In this document: positions 33,736-42,700 of the stretch, piece by piece
Layout of the letters: each line of letters opens with the position of its first letter
Position numbering within the stretch: position 1 is the first letter of the stretch
From: Holophagaceae bacterium
GTDB lineage: Bacteria > Acidobacteriota > Holophagae > Holophagales > Holophagaceae
Reading direction: 5' to 3'
DNA length: 64,000 nucleotides
NCBI GenBank assembly: GCA_016720465.1
Contig: JADKKO010000002.1
Span: forward strand, 412,001-476,000
Translations under genes and position numbers: made by a program
Notes under the pieces: generated by a model
Database searches by the model: none
What the model was told of the DNA's origin: nothing
Seen by the model: the letters and a program-made list of their open reading frames with translations, nothing else

Positions 33736-36168
33736 ATGCGCTTGGATTCTGGACGCCTTCTTGATGGCCGCTATTCGATCGTTTGCCCCTTGGGATCCGG
33801 GGGCATGGGCGAGGTCTACCAGGCCAAGGACCAGCGCCTGGGCCGCGATGTGGCCATCAAGGTGCTTCCGGAGCACCTGGCCCAGGCGCCGGATGCCCTG
33901 GCGCGCTTCGAGTGGGAGGCCCGGGTGCTGGCGGCGCTGTCGCACCCGAACATCCGGGCCATCCACGATCTGTCGAAGGATGGCGAACTCAATTTCGCGG
34001 TCATGGAGTATCTGGAAGGCGACACCCTCCGGCAACGCCTGGAAGGGCAGCGGCTGGCCCTGGACGAAGTCCTGGGCGTGGCCACGGAGATCGCCGAGGG
34101 CCTGGCGGCGGCCCATGCGAAAGGGGTCATCCACCGGGATCTCAAGCCCGAGAACATCTTCTTCGCGGCCGGGGGCCCGGTGAAGATTTTGGATTTCGGC
34201 CTGGCGCGCATGGAGGAGCGGCTGGCGGCCGGGCGCCAATTGCCTGTGCGCCCCCTCGAAACGCAACCGGGGCTGGTGATGGGCACCGCCAGCTATATGG
34301 CGCCGGAGCAGGTGCGGGGCGAGGTGCTGGACGCCCGGTGCGATGTCTTCGCCTTCGGCTGCCTGCTGCACGAGATGATCACGGGAAATCGGGTGTTCAA
34401 CGGCGGGACCATCGCGGAAATCGTGGCATCGGTGCTGAAAGACGAGCCGGCCTCCCTTTCCTACCCTGGCAGCGAAATCCCGCCGGAAGTAGCCACCCTG
34501 GTGGAAGGCTGCCTGGAAAAGGATCTTTGGCGGCGCCTGCAGGGCATGAAGGAGGTCGCGGCATCGTTGCGGGCCATCCGCGCGGGCCACACCGCCAGCG
34601 GCTCCCATTCCGGGTTCCATTCCGGCGGGCTGCCGTCCGGAGGGTCCGGGGGGAACCGCGCCGAGGACTTGACCCGGGGCATCCCGAGCCAGCCGCAGCA
34701 GCGGGTCCTGACCGGCGAAGCAGCGCCCGGGGCGGGGTTCGGCCGGCGGTGGTGGCGAGGACTGTCCAGGCTCTGGCCCTTCCGTTCCAGGGCCATCCGC
34801 TCCCTGGCGGTGCTGCCCTTCATCAACACTTCCGGCGATCCCGGGGCCGAATACCTGGGGGATGGCATCGCGGAAACGCTCATCGAGCGGCTCTCACGGC
34901 TTCCTGAACTCCGCATCGCGTCCTGGAGCGCGGTCTCCCGGTTCAAGCAGGCGGATCTGGACCTTCCGGCGGTGGGCAGGGAGTTGCAGGTGCGCGCCCT
35001 GCTCACGGGCCGCGTGAACCATCGGGGACGGGAGCTCACCGTCAGCGCGGAGTTGGTGGATTCCCGCGACCGCAGCCATCTCTGGGGTGAAAGCTATTCC
35101 CGCAATTTCTCGGATCTGCTGGGCCTGCAACAGGAGATTTCCACACGCATCGCCGAGAAGCTGCGCGCCAAGCTGAGCGGCGAGATCCAGGCCCAGCTCG
35201 CGAAAGCGCCCACGGAGGATCCCGAGGCCTTCCAGCTCTACCTGAAGGGCCGGCACGCCTGGCGGAAAAGGACCGCCGATGCGCTGCAGAAGGCGGTGGA
35301 GCATTTCCAGGAAGCCATCGACCGCGATCCGAATTACGCCCTGGCCTACGCGGGCCTGGCGGATGCCTATGCCCTGCTCTCCTTCCTGGTGGGGGTCATG
35401 GCGCCGCTGGATGCGCTGCCCCGGGCCAAGGCCGCGGCGGAACGGGCCCTGGACCTGGATCCCGGCCTGGCGGATGCCTATGCCTCCATGGGCATGATCC
35501 TGGAATCCTTCGAGTGGGATTGGACCGGCGCGGAACGCTGCCACCGCAGGGCCTTGCAGTTGGCTCCGCTGAATCCGAACCTGCACCACCGCCTCGGAAT
35601 GCACCTGCTCTACCGGTCCCGTTTCGATGAGGCGCAGGATTGTTTTTCCAAAGCCCAAGGCCTGGATCCGCTGGCGCCGTTATTCCACGTGGGCCAGGGG
35701 CTGCCCCGCTACTTCCAGCGCAACGGGGAGGAAGCGGTGCGGGAATTCAAAAGGGCCACGGTGCTGGCGCCCAGTTTCCTCATCGCCCATCTCATGCTGG
35801 GGCTGGCCTTGGTCCAGCAGGGCGCTTTCGATGAAGCCATCCTCTCGTTTGAATCGGCGAATGCCATCGCCCAGACGCCGGATGGGCTGGCCATGCTGGG
35901 CCATGCCCACGGCCGGACGGGCCACCGGGACGAGGCGCTGGACCTGCTGGTGCGTCTGAAGCAGATGGCGGCCACCCGGTACGTTTCCGCCTACGGCCTG
36001 GCGGTGCTGCACCTTGGCCTGGGCGATCGCGAGCGGGCCCTGGCCCATCTGGAATTGGCGGTGCAGCAGCGCTGCGAGCTGCTGGTCTATGTGGGCATCG
36101 ATCCGCGCCTGGACGAGCTGCGCGGCGATGAGCGGTTCCAGGGCATCCAGCGGCGCGTGCTCGGGTGA
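33736..36168 (+). CDS. Ser/Thr protein kinase with TolB-like and TPR regions
   Basis: Eukaryotic-like kinase of 810 aa. The kinase domain occupies about residues 10-280: glycine loop LGSGGMGEVY, catalytic Lys42 in VAIKV, HRDLKPEN with Asp135, DFG at 153-155 and the APE-type MAPEQV. After a Gly/Ser-rich linker comes SLAVLPFINTSGDPGAEYLGDGIAE, the TolB_N-like domain found in adenylate-cyclase/TPR regulators, then at least six TPR-like repeats (DPNYALAYAGLADAY, DPGLADAYASMGM, NPNLHHRLGMHLLY). No transmembrane segment is evident between kinase and TPRs, so it is probably cytoplasmic. The architecture is common in Acidobacteriota. Start ATG 33736; an upstream in-frame start adds 29 residues without homology. 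Confidence 0.9.
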   Translation: MRLDSGRLLDGRYSIVCPLGSGGMGEVYQAKDQRLGRDVAIKVLPEHLAQAPDALARFEWEARVLAALSHPNIRAIHDLSKDGELNFAVMEYLEGDTLRQRLEGQRLALDEVLGVATEIAEGLAAAHAKGVIHRDLKPENIFFAAGGPVKILDFGLARMEERLAAGRQLPVRPLETQPGLVMGTASYMAPEQVRGEVLDARCDVFAFGCLLHEMITGNRVFNGGTIAEIVASVLKDEPASLSYPGSEIPPEVATLVEGCLEKDLWRRLQGMKEVAASLRAIRAGHTASGSHSGFHSGGLPSGGSGGNRAEDLTRGIPSQPQQRVLTGEAAPGAGFGRRWWRGLSRLWPFRSRAIRSLAVLPFINTSGDPGAEYLGDGIAETLIERLSRLPELRIASWSAVSRFKQADLDLPAVGRELQVRALLTGRVNHRGRELTVSAELVDSRDRSHLWGESYSRNFSDLLGLQQEISTRIAEKLRAKLSGEIQAQLAKAPTEDPEAFQLYLKGRHAWRKRTADALQKAVEHFQEAIDRDPNYALAYAGLADAYALLSFLVGVMAPLDALPRAKAAAERALDLDPGLADAYASMGMILESFEWDWTGAERCHRRALQLAPLNPNLHHRLGMHLLYRSRFDEAQDCFSKAQGLDPLAPLFHVGQGLPRYFQRNGEEAVREFKRATVLAPSFLIAHLMLGLALVQQGAFDEAILSFESANAIAQTPDGLAMLGHAHGRTGHRDEALDLLVRLKQMAATRYVSAYGLAVLHLGLGDRERALAHLELAVQQRCELLVYVGIDPRLDELRGDERFQGIQRRVLG

Positions 36169-36172
36169 AGCG

Positions 36173-36601
36173 CTACGCCAAGGCCAGGGAACTCCGGTAG
36201 GCGGCTGCAAGTGCCGCGGCAATTTCCTGGGGCTCCCGGCCCAGGAAATCCGTCCGCTGAAGCAGGTGCAGGAGCTGGCCGTCCTTCAGGATGGCGGCCT
36301 GGGGCGAGCTGGGAGCGGCGCCCTCGAAGTATTCCCGGGCGGCCTGGGTGGCCTCCTTTTCCATCCCTGCGAACACCGTGACCAGATGGTCGAATTTCAA
36401 CCCCATTTCCTTGAGGGCTAGCGTCAGGCCGGGGCGGGCCCCGGCGGCGGCGCAGCCGCAGACGCTGTTCACGACCAGCAGCGTGGTCCCCGCGCGCTGC
36501 AGCGCCTGGTCCACCTGTCCGGGATCCATCAGGTGTTCAAAGCCGATCTGCGTGAGCTCGTCGCGCATCGGAGCCACCATGTGTTCGGGATAGTTGGACA
36601 T
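36173..36601 (-). CDS. BrxA/BrxB-type bacilliredoxin
   Basis: Thioredoxin-like protein of 142 aa of the YphP/YqiW family. The redox motif is Cys48-Gly-Cys50 in VVNSVCGCAAAGARPG, the typical CGC site. Bacilliredoxins remove bacillithiol from thiolated proteins in Firmicutes; homologues are also widespread in Acidobacteriota, where the low-molecular-weight thiol may differ. The gene faces the kinase gene with 4 nt between the stops. Confidence 0.88.
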   Translation of the reverse strand: MSNYPEHMVAPMRDELTQIGFEHLMDPGQVDQALQRAGTTLLVVNSVCGCAAAGARPGLTLALKEMGLKFDHLVTVFAGMEKEATQAAREYFEGAAPSSPQAAILKDGQLLHLLQRTDFLGREPQEIAAALAAAYRSSLALA

Positions 36602-36891
36602 CTTGGACGCTCCTTGACCGCGTCTCAGTATAGGGCATGTTCGAGTGCTGGGTGCTGGGTGCTGGGTGCTGAGTCGAAGAGTCGAAGAGTCAAGAAGTCG
36701 AGAGTCAAGAGTTAAGGGTTGCGGGTCGAAAGCCGAGAAAATCTGATGAGACGGAAACTGAACACTTCAACACTCGACTTTTCAACTTTTCAACTTCCCA
36801 AGCCCGCCGCCAATTGATGGCAACCCGCACTGGGGCATCACGGCATACTGGAAGATGAGGGTTTCGGGAAACCGGCCCCGTGGAGCAAACC
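36602..36891. repeat. Intergenic region with short tandem repeats
   Basis: This gap has no gene. GTGCTGG is repeated from 36645 to 36665 with a fourth copy GTGCTGA (36666-36672). Then GTCGAAGA is repeated at 36673-36688 and runs on in degenerate form (gtcaagaa, gtcgaga, gtcaaga, gttaagg) to about 36719. At 36763-36800 the complementary theme TTCAACACTCGACTTTTCAACTTTTCAACTTCC appears in opposite orientation, so the two halves could pair imperfectly. The sppA promoter must lie in or beyond this region. Confidence 0.75.
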
Positions 36892-38670
36892 ATGAAGGAT
36901 TTCTTCAAACATCTTTTCGCCTCGCTGCTGGCCCTTGTGCTCTTCAGCGGCGCCATTTTCCTCCTGTTCATCGGCATCGCGGCGGCGGGCGGGTCCAAGA
37001 CCTCGGTGCCCGACAAAGCCGTGCTCATCTTCGACCTCAGCAACAACATCCCGGATTCGGTGCGGGATGGGGAACCGGGCGAGGCCCTGCGGCAGGCCTT
37101 GAGCGGCCGCGAGAACGCCACGCCGCTCTACACGCTCATCAAGGCCCTGGACCGCGCCGCAGCCGACAAGCGCATCGCGGCCCTCTACCTCACGGGCAAT
37201 CCGGAATCCGAAGGCTATGGCTCTGGACCCGCGGCCTTGAAGGAGCTGAAGGAGGCCATCCAACGGTTCGCGGCGAGCGGAAAACCCGTCCTTGCCTACA
37301 ACATGGGCTGGGGCAAGAAGGCCTACTATCTCTGCGCGGGTACCGGCAAGGTCATCGTGAATCCCTTCGGCGAGATGGAGATGACCGGCCTCGCGTCCGA
37401 ACCCATGTTCTTCGGCGGCGCCTTCCAGAAGTACGGCATCGAGGTTCAGGTCACCCGCGTGGGCAAGTACAAGAGCGCCGTGGAGCCCTTCGTGCTCGAC
37501 AAGATGAGCGACGCCAACCGTGAGCAGATCGCCAAGCTGCTGGGGGATATCTGGGGCGAATGGAAAACCGCCGTCGCCAAGGACCGCCATAAGACCGCCG
37601 AGGATATCCAGAAAATCTCCGATGAGCAGGGCATCCTCCTGGCCATGGAGGCGAAGGCCGCCGGCCTGGTGGACCAGATCGCGCCAGAGGACGAAGTGCT
37701 GGACCAGCTGAAATCCCTGTCCGGGAAGACCGCCAAGGACAAGGAATTCCCCCAGGTCTCCATGGATGAGTACGCGGGCCTTCCTGGCGAGGTCCAGAAG
37801 GGCAAGAACCGCATCGCGCTCGTTTACGCCGAGGGGGAGATCGTGGACGGCGACGGCGACGGCGGCCAGGTGGGCGGCGACAAGCTGGCGCGGGAACTCC
37901 GCAAGCTGCGCCTGGACAAGAACGTGAAGGCCGTGGTCCTGCGCGTCAACAGCCCAGGCGGCAGCGCCTCCGCCAGCGAGCTCATCCAGCGGGAAGTGAT
38001 CCTCACCAAGAAGGAGAAGCCCGTGGTCATCTCCATGGGGCACCTCGCGGCCTCCGGCGGCTACTGGATCAGCACCTACGGCGACCACATCTTCGCGGAG
38101 CCCAACACCATCACCGGTTCCATCGGCGTGTTCGGACTGCTGCCCAACGTGAAAAAGCTGGCCAACGAGCACGGCATCACCTGGGACGAAGTCTCCACCA
38201 GCAAGCTGGCGAACCCCATGACCCTGGCCCGGCCGAAATCCGAATTCGAACTGGCCCGCATCCAGAGCGTCGTGGACCACATCTATGACCAGTTCCTGTC
38301 CAAGGTCTCCGAGAGCCGCCGCATAGCCAAGGCGGACGTGAACGAGATCGCCCAGGGGCGCGTGTGGAGCGGCCAGGAAGCCCTGAAACTGAAATTGGTG
38401 GATGAGATTGGTGGCCTGGAAGACGCCATCCGCTTCGCCGCCAAGAAGGCCAAGATCGAGAATGACTACCGCGTGGACGGCCCCGGCGCCTCGAAAAAGC
38501 CCGTCGAGAAACTGATGGAAGCCCTCGCGGGGGAGAAGCAGCGGAAATACGCGAAAGGCCCCGCGGAACAGGTGATGGCGGAGTTCCAGCGCCAGATGAA
38601 AGTGTTCGCCTCCCTGAATGATCCCCAGGGCGTGTACGCCCGGATGCCCATGGAGCTTTCCATCCGCTGA
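36892..38670 (+). CDS. sppA: Signal peptide peptidase SppA, 67-kDa type
   Basis: Membrane-anchored serine protease of 592 aa that degrades cleaved signal peptides. One N-terminal transmembrane helix (FASLLALVLFSGAIFLLFIGIA) is followed by two tandem S49 domains, as in the E. coli enzyme. The catalytic Lys194 lies in GKYKSAVEPF in the first domain and the nucleophile Ser388 in GHLAASGGYW in the second. ATG 36892 was chosen over GTG 36880 because GGAG lies 7 nt before it. The gene converges on the DHOD-like gene, with an inverted repeat between them. Confidence 0.93.
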   Translation: MKDFFKHLFASLLALVLFSGAIFLLFIGIAAAGGSKTSVPDKAVLIFDLSNNIPDSVRDGEPGEALRQALSGRENATPLYTLIKALDRAAADKRIAALYLTGNPESEGYGSGPAALKELKEAIQRFAASGKPVLAYNMGWGKKAYYLCAGTGKVIVNPFGEMEMTGLASEPMFFGGAFQKYGIEVQVTRVGKYKSAVEPFVLDKMSDANREQIAKLLGDIWGEWKTAVAKDRHKTAEDIQKISDEQGILLAMEAKAAGLVDQIAPEDEVLDQLKSLSGKTAKDKEFPQVSMDEYAGLPGEVQKGKNRIALVYAEGEIVDGDGDGGQVGGDKLARELRKLRLDKNVKAVVLRVNSPGGSASASELIQREVILTKKEKPVVISMGHLAASGGYWISTYGDHIFAEPNTITGSIGVFGLLPNVKKLANEHGITWDEVSTSKLANPMTLARPKSEFELARIQSVVDHIYDQFLSKVSESRRIAKADVNEIAQGRVWSGQEALKLKLVDEIGGLEDAIRFAAKKAKIENDYRVDGPGASKKPVEKLMEALAGEKQRKYAKGPAEQVMAEFQRQMKVFASLNDPQGVYARMPMELSIR

Positions 38671-38706
38671 AGTCTGGCTTGAAGAAGCCACAAAGAAGCA
38701 CAGAGA

Positions 38707-38742
38707 AGCCACGAAGATTGTTATTCGTGTGGCTTCGTGGCT
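38707..38742. terminator. Inverted repeat between convergent sppA and DHOD-like genes
   Basis: AGCCACGAAG (38707-38716) and CTTCGTGGCT (38733-38742) form a perfect 10-bp stem with a 16-nt loop. A run of CACAAAGAAGCACAGAGAAG just upstream gives it the look of a dispersed repeat. Position suggests a bidirectional terminator, though no T-run is attached. Confidence 0.5.
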
Positions 38743-38771
38743 GAATCAGCTAGGTGGCAATCGGAAGAACT

Positions 38772-39773
38772 TTAATAAATTTCAGGCCGCCAGCCCTGCA
38801 GCACCCGCATGTAGCTGGCGCGATGGAAGGCGTGGGGATTGGCGACCTTGGCCAGGCTCATGCTGCCGAGGCCCTGGCGCAGGCTTTCGTACTCGTGCTG
38901 CTCCAGCCATTCCTCCATGCCTTCGCGGAGGGTCTGGAGATAGGACGGTCCATGCTGGAGCAGGGTGGAAACCACCTGCACGCAGGATGCTCCCGCGAAG
39001 ACGGCCTTCACGGCGTCCAGGGAGTCATGGATGCCGCCGCTGCAGGCCAGGCTTCCCTTGAATTGCCCATGCAGGATCGCCAGGGCGTTCAGCCTCAGCG
39101 GCAATTCGGTGGGCCTGGAGAGCAGGAGCTTGGGCACCAGTTCCAACTGCTCCAGATCGAAGTCCGGCATAAGGATCCGGTTGAACAGCACCAGCCCATC
39201 CGCCCCCGCGGCCTGGAGCTTCTGGGCGAAGTTCGGAAGGGAGCTGATGAAGGGGGAAAGCTTGATGGCCACTGGGATCTTCACGCGGGACTTCACGGCC
39301 ACCACCATGTCGGCGATCCGTTGTTCCAGCGCTTCGGCGGTCTGCTGGGGATCCGTGGCGATCTCGTAGACATTCAATTCCAGGGCGTCCGCCCCGGCCT
39401 GTTCCATGAGCCTGGCACCGTCGAGCCATCCGGTGGCTGTCGTGCCGTTCAGGGAGGCGATGACGGGTACCGCCACGGCTTCCTTGATGCGGCGGATCTG
39501 TTCCAGGTAGGCGCTCGGTCCCAGCGCGAATTCGTGGGGCTCCGGAAGGTAGGAGAGGCCTTCGGGATTGGCGTTCGCATGCAGGTGCAGATCCCGCATG
39601 GTGCCGGTGTATTCGCGCTCGATCTGCTCCTCGAACAGCGAGTGCATCACGATGGCCGCGGTGCCCGCGTCCTCCAGCTCCCGGACGGCGTCCAGGTCAT
39701 CCACCAGCGGAGAAGCGCCGGCCATCAGGGGATGCGGCAGGGTCAGGCCAAGGTAGGTTGTGGAGAGATCCAT
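38772..39773 (-). CDS. Dihydroorotate-dehydrogenase-like flavoprotein linked to NifJ
   Basis: TIM-barrel FMN protein of 333 aa. It begins MDLSTTYLGLTLPHPLMAGASPL, the class 1 DHOD opening, and has ALELNVYEIATDP, VAIKLSPFISSLPNF, GLVLFNRI and SLACSGGIHD, the FMN-binding C-terminal strands. GGGGACT precedes the ATG at 39773. It begins 10 nt after the stop of nifJ, so the two are one operon. Such DHOD-like proteins are regularly encoded beside pyruvate:ferredoxin oxidoreductases; a role in pyrimidine synthesis is not certain and an electron-transfer role is possible. Confidence 0.85.
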   Translation of the reverse strand: MDLSTTYLGLTLPHPLMAGASPLVDDLDAVRELEDAGTAAIVMHSLFEEQIEREYTGTMRDLHLHANANPEGLSYLPEPHEFALGPSAYLEQIRRIKEAVAVPVIASLNGTTATGWLDGARLMEQAGADALELNVYEIATDPQQTAEALEQRIADMVVAVKSRVKIPVAIKLSPFISSLPNFAQKLQAAGADGLVLFNRILMPDFDLEQLELVPKLLLSRPTELPLRLNALAILHGQFKGSLACSGGIHDSLDAVKAVFAGASCVQVVSTLLQHGPSYLQTLREGMEEWLEQHEYESLRQGLGSMSLAKVANPHAFHRASYMRVLQGWRPEIY

Positions 39774-39783
39774 GGCAGTCCCC

Positions 39784-42700
39784 TTAGAGAGTGGGTAGCG
39801 AGGGTGCCGCTGTTTCCAGGCGGGACAGCTTCTCATAGGCTGCGTAGCGCCGCGCGTTTTCCTCGGTGGCATCGGCCATCATCTGCTTGAAGGCTTCGGG
39901 ATGCTGTTTTTCCACGATGCGGAACCGGGCCTCGTTGCCGGTGAAGCGGCTCAGCTCGCCCTTTGGCGCGTTGGAATCCAGGGCCAGGGCGCTGAGGCCC
40001 TGGTCCAGCCGCCGCGGATCGTAGCGGAACAGCGGCCAGTAGCCGGTTTCAACCGCCATCTTGGACTGCTCGCCGCTCATGGCCAGATCGTAGCCATGGG
40101 CGATGCAGGGGCTGTAGGCCAGGATGAGGCTCGGACCCGGGAAGGACTCGGCTTCCTGGATGGCCCGCACGGTCTGGGCGTCCTTGGCTCCGATGGCCAC
40201 CTTGGCGACGTAGACATGGCCGTAGCTCATGGCCAACAGCGCCAGATCCTTCTTGGGCGTGGTCTTGCCGCTCACCGCGAATTTCGCCGCGGCGCCCATG
40301 GGCGTGGACTTGGAAGCCTGCCCGCCGGTGTTGGAGTAGACCTCGGTGTCCAGCACCAGGATGTTCACGTCCAGGCCCGAGGCCAGCACATGGTCCAGAC
40401 CGCCGTAGCCGATGTCGTAGGCCCAGCCATCCCCGCCGATGACCCACACGCTCTGCTTCACGAAGTGGTCCGCCAGTTCCAGCAATTGCATCGCTGCCGG
40501 ATCCTTGGAGGATCCCAGCCTGGTCTTCAGCTCGGCCACGCGTTCGCGCTGGATCCGGATGCCGGCCTGGTCAGGCTGGATGGTATCCAGGAGGCCATGG
40601 ACCAGGGCTTCGGGCAGCAGGGAAGCCTGGCGGATGAGCAGTTCCCGCGCCTGTTCGGCCTGCTTTTCCACGGCCAGCCGCATGCCATACCCGAACTCGG
40701 CGTTGTCCTCGAACAGGCTGTTGGCCCAGGCCGGGCCGCGTCCCGCCTTGTTGACGGTGTAGGGCGTGGTGGGCAGGTTGCCGCCGTAGATGGATGAACA
40801 GCCCGTGGCGTTGGCGATGAGGAGGCGATCACCGTAGAGCTGGGTCAGGAGCTTGATATAGGGTGTCTCGCCGCAGCCCTGGCAGGCGCCGCTGAATTCG
40901 AACAGGGGCTCCAGGAATTGGGTGCCCTTCACGTCCAGCTTCACGGCTTCGCGGTCCACTTCGGGCAGATCCAGGAAGAAGGCGAAATTCGCGGCCTCCC
41001 GCTCCCGCAGGGGGGCCTGGGGCACCATGTCGATGGCCTTGTGCTTGGGGTTGCTCTTGTCTTTTGCTGGGCAGATCTGCACGCAGAGCGTGCAGCCTGT
41101 GCAATCCTCGGGCGCGACCTGGATCACGTATTTCTGGCCTTTGAATTCCTGGCCTTTGTAGTCCATGGAAGCGAATCCATCAGGCGCGCCGGACAGCGCG
41201 GCGGGCTCGAAGACCTTGGCCCGGATGGCGGCGTGGGGGCAGATCAGCGCGCACTTGTTGCACTGGATGCAGATGCCGGAATCCCACGCGGGAATTTCCT
41301 GGGCGATGTTGCGCTTCTCCCATTTCGCCGTGCCCGTAGGCCAGGTGCCGTCCGGCGGGAAGGCGCTCACCGGCAGCTTGTCGCCCAATCCTTCCAGGAT
41401 GAGCGCGCTCACCTGCTTGACGAAGTCCGGCGCGGCATCAGGCACCATGGGCGGGCGATGCCGGTCCGAATTCGGCTTGGCGGGGACCGCCACTTCGTGC
41501 AGGTGCGCCAGGGCCGCGTCCACGGCCTCGAAATTGCGCTGGACCAGCGCATCGCCCTTCTTGGCGTAGGTCTTCTCGATCGCATGCTTGATGGCGGCGA
41601 TGGCTTCGTCCTGGGGCAGCACGCCGGAAATGGCGAAGAAGCAGGTCTGCATGATGGTGTTGATGCGGCCGCCCATGCCGCTTTCCTTGGCGACCTTGTA
41701 AGCGTCGATGGTGTAGAACTTGATGCGCTTCGCGATGAGCTGTTCCTGCATTTCGATGGGCAGGGTGGCGAAAATCTCCTCGGGTGCCGTGGGGCTGTTC
41801 AGCAGGAAGGTGGCTCCATCCACGGCTTCGGCCAGCATCTCGAAGCGGTCCACGAACTGGGGCTGGTGGCAGGCGATGAAGTTCGCGGTGCGCACCAGGT
41901 AGTGGCTGCGGATGGGATTCGGACCGAAGCGGAGGTGGCTGATGGTGATGGCGCCGCTCTTCTTGGAGTCGTACACGAAGTAGCCCTGGCCGTGGTTCGG
42001 GGTCTCCTCGGCGATGATCTTGATGCTGTTCTTGTTGGCGCCCACGGTGCCGTCGCTGCCCAGGCCGTAGAAGAGGCAGCGGGTCACGCTGGCGGGTTCC
42101 AGGTCGAAACCTTCGTCCACCTTCAGGCTGAGTCCCGTGACATCGTCGTTGATGCCCACGGTGAAGGCGCGGCGGGGCTTGGGTTTGCCCAGCTCGTCGA
42201 ACACGGCCTTCGCCATGGCGGGGGTGAATTCCTTGCTCGACAGGCCGTAGCGGCCGCCGATGAGGCGCGGCTCCTGCAGCAGGGGGCTCCAGCCTTCTTC
42301 GCGGGCCTCGCGGAGCGCGGCGGCCACATCCAGGAAGAGCGGCTCCGCCGGGGCGCCGGGTTCCTTGCAGCGGTCCAGGATGGCGATGGACTTCACCGAA
42401 GCCGGCAGCGCCGCCACGAAATGCCGCACCGAGAAGGGCCGGTAGAGCCGCACCTTGAGCACGCCGATCCGCTCCTCGCTGGCCATGGCCCAATCCACGT
42501 ATTCCTGGACGGTCTCGGCCCCTGAACCCATGACCACGATCACGCGCTCGGCCTGGGGATGCCCTTCGTATTCGAAGAGCTTGTAGGCGCGTCCGGTGAG
42601 GGCCGCGAGCTTGTCCATCTCCTGCTGCACGGCGTCGGGCAGCGAGTCGTAGTAGCCATTCGAGGCTTCCCGGGCCTGGAAGTAGGTGTCGGGGTTCGCG

